Positions 55,319 to 64,000 of a DNA stretch of 64,000 nt are shown here, one piece after another. The stretch is from Trichostrongylus colubriformis (lineage: Eukaryota > Nematoda > Chromadorea > Rhabditida > Trichostrongylidae). The notes under the pieces were generated by a model that worked only from the letters and a program-made list of their open reading frames with translations, was not told where the DNA came from and did no database searches. The stretch covers positions 34,547,685-34,611,684 of the forward strand of contig OZ022257.1 in the NCBI GenBank assembly GCA_963978905.1, in the 5' to 3' direction. A program made the translations under genes and the position numbers. Position 1 is the first letter of the stretch, and every line of letters begins with the position of its first letter.

Positions 55319-57737
55319 GGCATAAAGGGACGAAGGATAATGTTTTTGGTTTCATTCAAAATCGCGGTGGCGGGTGAATGCAATTTGGTCTTACAATGGC
55401 TGCGTGAGTCAGCGATGTACTGCAAGTCAGTGCTTCTATCCTCCCGGAAGAGTCTGGTAACATTTAGTGATCCGGACGGATGAAAGCTTGGTTACCCTAT
55501 GCGAGAGTTGATGGGATTTGAATGGGAGTGCGCGCCGCCACTGTTACTCCACCTCCGCCCTTTATAATATTTGTCGTGGTATGTCGTAAACTTTAATATA
55601 TGTCGTAAACTTGATATATGAGGAACAGGGAATTCAAAATCATTTCCCAATGGTATCCACCTGCCACCACAATTCTGAATGGAACTAGAATGCGCTGTGC
55701 ATTTCGCAGAAGGGCAATATTGCGATAAATACTTTATCTCTCAGTTCAAGACATATTTACATTGAATATTACGGAGACACATAATGATGAGAATTTGTGA
55801 GAACAGAAGAGGAGAAATATGTGGGAGGATGGCACCAAAGAGTGGACTCAGTAAGAGTTTGCGCAACAATTTGGGTTTCCACATATAGCTGTAAGAGGTT
55901 CTGTCATGCGTCAGAGGATCAAGAGAGGTCAATTCCATGAAAAGAAGAGGGGAGCTTTGCAACACCTCTAAGGTGGGTAGTAGGAAAATTAATTGTTTGT
56001 CGGGGTGCAACACTGCCCTTGCCTCACTGCGCCGAAAATTCAGAAATGAACTTTTTTGGCCGGAGCAGCCAAGCACCTCTACTCATACTTCGCCCTCCGC
56101 ATGCAGCAGAATTGAAAGGCACTAAAACAAAAACCGCAGATTTTCGCACTCAATGGAAGAGCGGTAGTAAATGAGTGCGTGAACAGCTGAGACGATTATT
56201 CTCACAGTGCTGTAGAAAATCAGGAGCAGTGTTGCGTTCTTCAACAGCGGTGAGTTGAACATTCACATGGTAGCAACACATGATAGTAACGAACGCTTTA
56301 ATCGAAAGTATTCTTGTAGTGAACCGCATGCTGGGACATGATTCGGCCTGCACTCTCGAAAAAAAGGGAGCTTCAAACAGAAAGGCTCGAGTAAAACAGT
56401 GCACACCCGTTTCTATGCCTGTCTATCCTCATCTGACGGAGGGCACAAGATCTTCAGTAGGACAGAGTTGCTGAAATTGATTGCGGGATCATCAGGCCGC
56501 TAAGCGAGAAAGAACCCCCTCGTTAATGAGAAATAAGTGAATAGCATTTGCACGGAAATTTCGGGACACTCTCTCTCTATCAAAGATATGCGAAACGGGC
56601 ACACTCATTGTAAAATCACAGGAAGGGATTGTTGTTTGTTTCAATTTTTGCGAAAAGAGCTAAGTGCAGACGGAATTTGAGTTTCCGCCGCGCAACTGTC
56701 CCACTTGTTGCCTGAGGAAATATCTCGGAATCGTCACATAAAAAGTGTCAGTCCATGTTTGCTTGGCTCGGTATGCCTGTCTGAATTCTTCAGGATATAC
56801 TGTTTATGAACTCTGCCAACTTGCTCATCATGTTTTCTAGCCAGGAGAACCCTCGCGTTCATCTTCGCAAACATATGCCTTGACGAAGAAAATAGATTTA
56901 GCACCCCATCAAAAACTCTATAAAAGTGCACTTCAGGTTTTTTTGAAGGCATGTGAGGATTACCTGTTATTCACTCCAACTGATCCGATGCCGTTCAGCC
57001 CTCTGTGAAGCCACAAACATTGGAATTAGCTACTGCAGAAAAAAATTAGCGACGAGTTATGTAGCCCGTACACACTTTCACCTTCCACTCATATCGCAAC
57101 TCAAGAGACCAAGTACATATTTTTTGGGTCAGCGAGGAACAATAATCTGTAGACGATGTGTTAGATGCTTCTGCGAGCCATTTGCAGTCGGTCGGTTCTT
57201 ACAAACAGGACTTCACTTTCGCTTTTGACAATTCGATTCATCTAAATAGTGCACAAAAGCCTGATACCTTCTACATTATCATGGCTTCTACGTGGATGAA
57301 TGCTCAGGTCGGAACCAGAAAATCGCTTCGAGATATTCGATGTCTAAATTTGAAGAATTCTTCACTTCGAAGTGACTGCACACTGCATGGATTATCCACC
57401 GGCTTGAAAATGGAGATAAAAAGCTCATTGCAAGCTTTGCCGTTTTGTGGTCATTCGTTTTATTCAGCCATAGATTTGTGTCCACTTCATGTAATTGCTT
57501 ATACGGCAGCATGGCTTACCAAAACAGAAAGGAAGAAACTAATCCTTTTGAATTCCGCAGCACATACACAGATGTTACTGATACTAGTGATAGCATCAGC
57601 CACCCCGCAACCATAGATTAACGGTTCTTTGATTCCGTCTGTGGAATTCCGAGCATGATAACCAGTGTATGCTCATCTGAACGTGAATATTATTAGGTAA
57701 CTAGTCAGTGAAGAATATCATAGACAAGGGATTACGC
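55319..57737. other. No confident gene
   Basis: Overlapping frames on both strands at 57.2-57.6 kb and a minus-strand frame at 56734-56952 with mild codon bias were considered; none has paired splice signals. A 15-base unit (TATGTCGTAAACTT) is duplicated near 55580-55615. Confidence 0.35.
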
Positions 57738-57968
57738 AGACACCGAGTGGGTGTGGACTCTTAAAGACCCCCCCCCTTGTTGCTTGGAATTACCGAGTAT
57801 GATTTTAGAAACATCTGGTGTGAAGGTGACGACTAATTTCACCTACTATCACCATTGAGCAATGGCATTAGCTGCGAGTATATGTTTTCGGATGTTTCTG
57901 AGATCGTAGTCACGGGTAAACTCCAGCAACGAGGGGGGTCTTGAAGAAACCACACCCACTCGGTGTCT
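57738..57968. mobile_element. Small MITE with about 45-bp terminal repeats (231 bp)
   Basis: AGACACCGAGTGGGTGTGG at the left end and its inverse at the right continue through a C-rich block (GACCCCCC...TTGTTGC). The target duplication is unclear. Confidence 0.65.
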
Positions 57969-58591
57969 ACTGACTTCCGATCTTTATTAGTTGCATCAGC
58001 TTTTGTAGTACGCTCAGTGAAATAGTGGTATTGCAACTGGAACTTCCACGAAATGCCACTCGTGCAGCACTGGCCCAATCTTGTATGTAGCATATTGAAA
58101 ACACATTACCGAATCACGGACCGCAGCAGTGACAGGGACTTATCTCTCATTATTTTCGCTTTGGACTTAATTTGTGTCACTTGTCTCCAGTTCTCTTGGA
58201 TTCCACGGAACATAAGTTGACGTGACTTGCCTGGTAAAGAAACCGAATGTACGATGAGGGTGCAAAAATCTAAACGTAATGGATTCGAGCGCATGTCATT
58301 CAGTAGCTTCGTGACGGTGAAGTTGTGTTGAGCAAAGAGAAGGTCTTTTGGAAACTGTAATCGCTTCGAGGCTGTGGGTGGAACATCAGATGTCACCTAC
58401 GCTTCACATCGGCGATTGATCCCGGCTCTTGCTATTCAAGATTTCACCGTTCTTTGAATGATGTAGAGAATGTAATTGAGTCATCTCTAGAAGTATCCGT
58501 TCTCTACTCTGACGAGTTATCAGGGAAATAAACCGTTTTTAAAACGAGCTCATTGTAAAAATGAGCTCATTGTGCTAATAGGGTCACTCAA

Positions 58592-58936
58592 AGACAGGGA
58601 TAGGGTAATTTGGGTAATGGGAACTCCTTAAGTGTCACACAAATGAAAGTTAGGGGTCGAGAGGTCTATATGCGGCGGAATTTCCGATGAAAAAGGGGGC
58701 CTCCGAGCTTCACAAGGGGCGTCTTCTTCAACAGCTACCACTTGTTTTATGGCAACCCGCCCCTTTTTCCAGGGCGACCCGCCCCTTTTGAGAATAAACG
58801 GCGGGAAGAGGGTATTATTTCTCGGGTTCTTGACCGTTTCATTCAGTTATTTCTTCACTTCTGTACTATTGAGCACCTCGACCTTCGCATTTAATGATCC
58901 TTCCATATTTTACACGAATTACCCTTATCATTGCCT
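58592..58936. mobile_element. TTAA-family MITE, copy 5 (345 bp)
   Basis: Begins AGACAGGGATAGGG and ends with the inverse of AGGCAATGATAAGGG, flanked by matching TCAA at 58588-58591 and 58937-58940, a one-base variant of TTAA. Interior matches the 320-bp copy at 8962. Confidence 0.85.
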
Positions 58937-59281
58937 TCAAGTTACGTGAAGATAAGTTGAATAGAAAGCCATTTTCTACATGGCACATTGAAGTGACATA
59001 GGAGTGTTGCATACAGGGCGCGTCAAAAATAAATGATTGACACAAAAATCGTGGAACGAAATAAAATTTGGTGAATGTCTACAGACAACTTATGATGGAT
59101 CTCAGAGCGGAGGGATTGCAGGGTCATTCAATACTGCCGTATGGGCCGAAATTTCGGCACGAAGAAGCTCCAGATAAGAATTGGCTTCGGGTTTGGGTTC
59201 TTAACTTCCTGCCCATGCTTTGTTCAATGGTTTTTCAGATTAATACGTGGGTGCGTTCTGAAGCGCACGATTACCTTGCTA

Positions 59282-60169
59282 TTAGGTTGAAAGGAAAGTT
59301 TTGACCGGTTTTTGCAATTTCAACTTCGGGAGATCATAACTCGGCTCAGAGTGCATCTTTTCTCACAGTATAAGCACCAATCGGTTCGCTACACCCTTGG
59401 CAACATTAAGCATACCTACACATTCCAACTAGGTAAACGGCTGATGATTTATATCGCGCGAAACGAAAAAAAGTCGACTCCAAATCGCCATTCTTTCTGA
59501 TCACGCTGCTACTGAAGGAGCTGTCCAGATGTTTTGGGAAGTGCGGTTTAGTTGGCGCTAGATCTGATGAACATGATGGACGAGTAAGGGCTTTACCCTG
59601 CATTTGCTCCAATTAGCGGAAGACGATTTGTGGAAAATGTGCTCGCTCATGGCTGCTCCAAGGGGTCGCGAGGCACCCATTTTTTGGGTTTTTCAAATCG
59701 AGGTTACTTGAGGTGGTCACCTAAGTTTGTTTGTTGAGGGCCAATACTTGTGGATATCCCCTGCAAGTATAGATGCTCATCGCTTTCTGCCGTTTTAGTT
59801 AAAGCGATTTGATCAATTAAAAATTCAAGCAACTCGTTCTCATTTCTGCCCTTCTGAAACCAGGGACAAAGTGTTCCATCCAATGCTTCACCCCCTCCTC
59901 TTGAAGTATTCACATTTGTGGTCACCTTCGCCGGGACTAGGCCAAACAAGAACTCTTGAAGTGAAGTCATCCAAAAAGTGCCATTTTCGCAGTTCATTAA
60001 AATTTCCATGATAATTCGAAAACCTTGTAGCATTCCAAGAAAAGCATATATCCAGAAAGAGCAACTTTTTGGGAGCACAACATGTGATTTAGTTCATGTT
60101 GACGCGCTTTGAACTTTGAATTTATGTTATGAGCGCGCAAAAGCGGTCAGAACTTTCCTTACAACCTAA
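59282..60169. mobile_element. Mariner-ended element without transposase (888 bp)
   Basis: Starts TTAGGTTGAAAGGAAAGTTT and ends with the inverse of TTAGGTTGTAAGGAAAGTTC; TA flanks at 59280-59281 and 60170-60171. A 124-codon minus-strand frame inside shows no mariner motif. A separate single terminal-repeat-like sequence, ACAGGGCGCGTCAAAAATAA, lies at 59014 with no partner found. Confidence 0.8.
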
Positions 60170-60238
60170 TACAATGTATCATATTATGGGATAGTACAGT
60201 GAGGCGTTATTTTAAAAATTTGTCGATCAATTACACAC

Positions 60239-60244
60239 TTTATT
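60239..60244 (-). terminator. Poly(A) signal for the minus-strand terminal exon
   Basis: AATAAA on the minus strand, seven bases after the TGA of the exon at 60251-60444. Confidence 0.5.
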
Positions 60245-60250
60245 GGACAA

Positions 60251-60444
60251 TCACTCCACACCATAACTGGCATTCTTTTCTTTCTTGATGAGCTCAGCTA
60301 CCGCATCTTTGGGCATGAGTACTAGAGGAAAGGATAGGCCTAGCATCAAATTCCTTGGAGTCCACACTAAATTCTGAGGACTGACTGCGATATGGTTATC
60401 CCTTGGTCTTGCTATCTCATCTCCATCCACAGATATAAGCGGTG
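60251..60444 (-). CDS. Terminal exon, unknown protein (possibly pseudogene)
   Basis: Minus-strand frame of 63 codons ending TGA at 60251-60253, immediately followed by AATAAA. The peptide reads ISVDGDEIARPRDNHIAVSP, then NLVWTPRNLMLGLSFPLVLM, and ends KNASYGVE. It is highly protein-like. It begins after CTAAG, a weak acceptor. The bases just upstream read SDFDDLGVKFVPKH in another frame, and further up MVYTLQGLKPLNGKQ is also coding-like, so this may be the end of a longer gene with a frameshift, or several short exons. A mariner-ended element sits 80 bases downstream. Confidence 0.45.
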
Positions 60445-60609
60445 CTTAGGTACAAATTTCACACCCAAATCATCGAAATCAGAGAAAAGAAGTAATACGA
60501 TCATTTGATCGCTTCTCTAGCCTTCGCCAACGAGCTCCCATATGTTCCCATAATTGTACGTCTGTTTTCCGTTGAGTGGCTTCAGTCCTTGGAGAGTGTA
60601 GACCATTTG

Positions 60610-61807
60610 CAAAGATTCTTGCCTAAGGTGCTCACGTCAAATTGTTTCGAGTTCACTCGCTGGCAATATCCAAAAAACAGCCTTCACATGTTCACATTCA
60701 TTTCTGATGAAATCGTTTCTGTAAGGCAATAATCCCACCATTACGTCATTTCCATATTTTGCAGTCTTCCGAAATAGCTCTTGCCAGAGAAGGAAATAGC
60801 TCTTATGTCTATATACCCCCTACCCATTGCTCTCGGTCTTCAGATGTGATATATTTAATCAGAGACGTCTCTTAAGCTACTCTGCGGCATTATCGTATTC
60901 GATTCGCGATATACGTCAACATAATTTCATTTTCTTATTTTTCATTCGAATGAATTGCTGCCAGTGATAATCCTTGCCCACTGCAAAGGGTCAATTAAGA
61001 TTGTATTGCTTTGATAAGTTAAAAATTATACTGATTGGGGCATTATGTATGTAGTTCATGTGCAAAACTCATTGAATCTTAATTTTTCAGCTCACTTGAA
61101 GGAGCTTCTCTGGGAAAGAGCACACTGTACTCTGTAGATATAAGTCCTCATATCAGAGCGTTACATATGACGTGAAAAACCTCTTCGATTTGTCTCATTT
61201 CCAATCATTCTATGGTTTTCATACGAATTCGCTCATAAAACGCTATTGGACGACCGGACAAGCAAGATAACGTGGTGGAGGCTCATGATACAGTTATGCA
61301 TCGGTCCTCTGTTGAAGAGGCTTTTGAATTCTCTCATTACACGGTGTCTTCTCAAGGTCCTTTTCGTACAAATTCTTGGACTTGATATCAGTGCCACTAC
61401 AATTTGCGCGAACACATGCACGGGAAAGTAGAGGCAGTTTTCGGGGGGTCCCTGAATGACAGTGATGACTTCAATAAAAGGGAAAAATCTACAATTTATC
61501 CAAGCGCACAAAATTCTGAAGGAACTAGAAACATTTGTGTAGGTAAATGAATGAATTCTGCAAAAACTACATATCCTTTATTAATACTGAGACCTGGAAG
61601 GTTTGAGCATCATCTGTCGAAGCCTGGGAATGGATTTACCACTTGATAAATTTGCCGCCTATTGCAATGGACGTGGATGTTTATAAAGCAAAACCTTTAC
61701 GTCGTTCCAATAACACTGGAATGCTCATAAAAAACAATTTTTTAAAATAATTTCTTACGTATTTTTAATTCCCTAATTTATAGCTTTCTCATATTAAACT
61801 CTTTTTA
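60610..61807. other. No confident gene
   Basis: Short frames after ATTTTGCAG (60767) and TTTTTCAG (61090) could be exons but have no partner. Nothing else recognised. Confidence 0.35.
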
Positions 61808-61809
61808 TA

Positions 61810-63156
61810 CTGGGGTGGGGGAATAAGTCCCCGCCGTTTTTTTTATCCCCGTTTTTCACATTGTTCCCTTCATCCTTCAACAGAGCTTATATATGCTTTC
61901 GATAGAGCTTCTTCGCTCTACAAAATTTTCGATTCTTTCGACAAAATAATATTTATGAGGTTTGGAAATGAAGTAAGCTGAAGGCAAAAAATTGGCACAT
62001 GTGCACCTCATCTTTCTCGTTTATCATCGAGACCAAAAAATGCATGTATATATGTTTTGATAGAGCTTTTTCAGCTCTACAGAATGGTACTACTTTTTAT
62101 TCAACTCGCTCAACTTTTTGCTGTTTTTGAAGAAATGCAGTACTCGCAAAAGTGTGCACTTTGGTTATCTTCTCTTCCTCGCCTACCATGGTGATTGGAG
62201 AAGATGTGCATATATGCATTCGATAGAGCTTTTTTTTGCTCTACAAGACTGTACCACTCTTCTTTTGTATCCTCTCATATTTTACCATGCAGAAGTAATT
62301 TTCATCTGTTTTTCAATTCGAAATTGCGTAATAAAAATGAATTTTTCGGCAAAGTGCTCCCTATCATTCGATAGAGCTCCTCTCATTCTATTAGATGGTG
62401 TTTACGGTTTTTGTTCTAACAAATTTTCGACATTTTTTGATCATCCAAAAGTTGACGAAATCGAGCATTTACCATGTGATGAAAATTCTCGATTTCGTCG
62501 ACTTTTAAATGTTCTAAAAAATGGCAGAAATTAATTCTAAAAAACCGTAAACACACCCTTGTAGAGCAAAAAGAAATCTATCGAATGATAGGGAGCACTC
62601 TGCCAACAAATTCATTTTCATTACGCAATTTGGAATTAAAAAACAGATGACAATTACTTCTGCATGGTAAAATATGAGAGGATACAAAAGAAGAGTGGTA
62701 CAGTCTTGTAGAGCAAAAAAAAGCTCTATCGAATGCATATATGCACATCTTCTCCAATCACCATGGTAGGCGAGGAAGAGAAGATAACGAAAGTGCACAC
62801 TTTCGCGAGTACTGCTTTTTCCAAAAACAGCAAAAAGTTGAGCGATTTGATTTGAATAAAAAGTAGTACCATTCTGTAGAGCTGAAAAAGCTCTATCAAA
62901 ACAAATATACATGCATTTTTTGATCTCGATGATAAGCGAGAAAGATGAGGTGCGCATGTGCCAATTTTTTGCCTTCAGCTCACTTCATTTCCAAACCTCA
63001 TAAATATTAGGTATTCGAAAGAATCGAAAAAAAGATAGTACCATTTCGTAGAGCAGAAAAAGCTCTATCGAAACTTTCATAAGCTCTATCGAAGGATGAA
63101 GGAAACAATGTGAAAAACGGAGATAAAAAACGGCGGTGACTTATTCCCCAACCCAA
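61810..63156. mobile_element. Foldback element built of repeated hairpin units (1,347 bp)
   Basis: Inverse copies of about 660 bases meet near 62490. Ends (ACTGGGGTGGGGGAATAAGT and TATTGGGTTGGGGAATAAGT) resemble irritans-type mariner ends; TA flanks at 61808-61809 and 63157-63158. Inside each arm a GATAGAGCTTTTT...GCTCTACA hairpin recurs about every 148-163 bases (61901, 62059, 62222, 62370). The paired 138- and 147-codon frames, one per arm, arise because the repeat period is close to a multiple of three. Confidence 0.85.
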
Positions 63157-63158
63157 TA

Positions 63159-64000
63159 TACCTACTTTCCTTTTATTTGTCTTCAGTTATTATCATGAAC
63201 TGTTTTTATTTGATGATTACGCACCATATGTTCCCTGAGTACTGTTGCCTTTCTGAGCTGAAACTCTGCACATTAAATAGTCTAACTACGTGTGTGCGAC
63301 ATGACTGTCCAACCAGGTCACTGAGGCAGGCGAAATCACCGAGCGGCGCTCACCAAGCTCCCCGCTGGTGCCGTTAACCGCGCCATCCAGTGTCTCTACA
63401 AGTCAGTAGCCAGTCGGACAGCGCTTATGCCACCCTCTGAGCAGTGCACTGTATTTTGGAACTGCCTGATTAGAAATGAGGGTGAAGTGGTTCGAACGTA
63501 TCGATACTTTTCAAGGGATGCATGCGGCAGTGGTTTTTTCTGATTTTATATCACACTAGGTTGCTCGTATAGTTGCCTCGCTCATGGAACGTGAAACCGC
63601 TGGACACACCTTCAGTTTTTTTATCAGGGAATAAGCTTATCGGGTGTTACTCATCAACCTTTTAGAGCAATCTGCACAGTTTGGTTGGAAGACTTTCTAA
63701 TTACGGTGCAGCTTAACTGCATTCCTTCTTTGGAAGGTGTCTCGCGTACTTGAATGATTTCGCTTGGGAGCATCCAAATGACGCGTAAACGGATCCGACA
63801 TCTTGGCGTTGACGTCGATGGCTACTTTAGAGATACTTGAAGAGCTTTCGCTGCCGTTTTCGGAGTCATATTTATCCTCTTTTTCTGAGATCACATTCTA
63901 TTCCTGATCGGATTCGTAAACTACTGACTTCTTATTGTGATTTCGCGTTCTCGAATGAGTCGTGATCATTTGGGCTGGGCTTTAGGTGTAATAGTTGTGT
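63159..64000. other. No gene recognised
   Basis: Two short frames only, without splice support. Confidence 0.35.

Noticed and set aside
57158..57616. 152-codon plus frame and 74-codon minus frame
   Set aside because: Codon bias is ambiguous on both strands and no acceptor/donor pair fits.
62118..62957. Two long frames (138 and 147 codons) sharing sequence on opposite strands
   Set aside because: They are the two arms of one foldback element with internal repeats; similarity is at DNA level.
1..64000. CRISPR arrays, operons, ribosome binding sites, riboswitches
   Set aside because: The sequence is eukaryotic in style (spliceosomal introns, poly(A) signals, nematode transposons); none of these was seen.

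Overview
The window looks like intergenic and intronic DNA from a parasitic nematode, most plausibly a strongylid (hookworm-like). Supporting signs are short introns of about 67-75 bases with TTTTCAG-type acceptors, a possible spliced-leader-type acceptor (TTTTTTCAG) just before a start codon, small secreted-peptide genes, and a repeat content of mariner/Tc1 elements, TTAA-flanked MITEs, Penelope-like and LINE remnants and tRNA-derived repeats. No long uninterrupted gene is present; most long open frames lie inside repeats. Species and most protein families cannot be settled from sequence alone. All splice models are my own reading, based on splice signals, codon phase and purine-first codon bias.

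Layout. 1-12 kb: mostly unannotatable DNA with a few candidate exons (4.8, 6.2, 7.4, 10.5 kb) and one MITE. 12-16 kb: a decayed mariner, a CAGGGGG-ended MITE, and an end-to-end 1,270-bp mariner whose transposase is dead. 17.2-22.7 kb: the best gene, a two-exon secreted peptide with a Gly-Tyr-Pro repeat tail; its 5.1-kb intron holds a MITE and a three-level nest (tRNA-like repeat, Tc1-type element, Penelope GIY-YIG fragment). 24-25.7 kb: LINE remnant split by a MITE. 26.4-28 kb: two minus-strand exons, one DDHD-phospholipase-like.

29.4-40.6 kb: an 11-kb inverted repeat with arms of about 5 kb, each end capped by a self-palindromic 1.5-kb element. Each arm carries the same tiny two-exon secreted-peptide gene and a roughly 120-codon frame; each arm also has an insertion the other lacks. 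The spacer holds Penelope fragments in opposite orientations.

40.7-44.6 kb: a minus-strand multi-exon gene abutting a tandem Tc1-type MITE, a mariner remnant and two isolated exons. 46-50.3 kb: tRNA-like repeats, one interrupted by a long-TIR mariner-type MITE, then a 2.2-kb palindrome with almost no spacer. 50.6-55.3 kb: three small genes (a possible secreted peptide at 50.6 kb, a secreted Cys protein at 51.7-52.1 kb, a four-exon gene at 54.7-55.3 kb), more tRNA-like repeats and an internally deleted mariner. 57.7-63.2 kb: three MITEs, a terminal exon with poly(A) signal, and a foldback element built of about 159-bp repeats.
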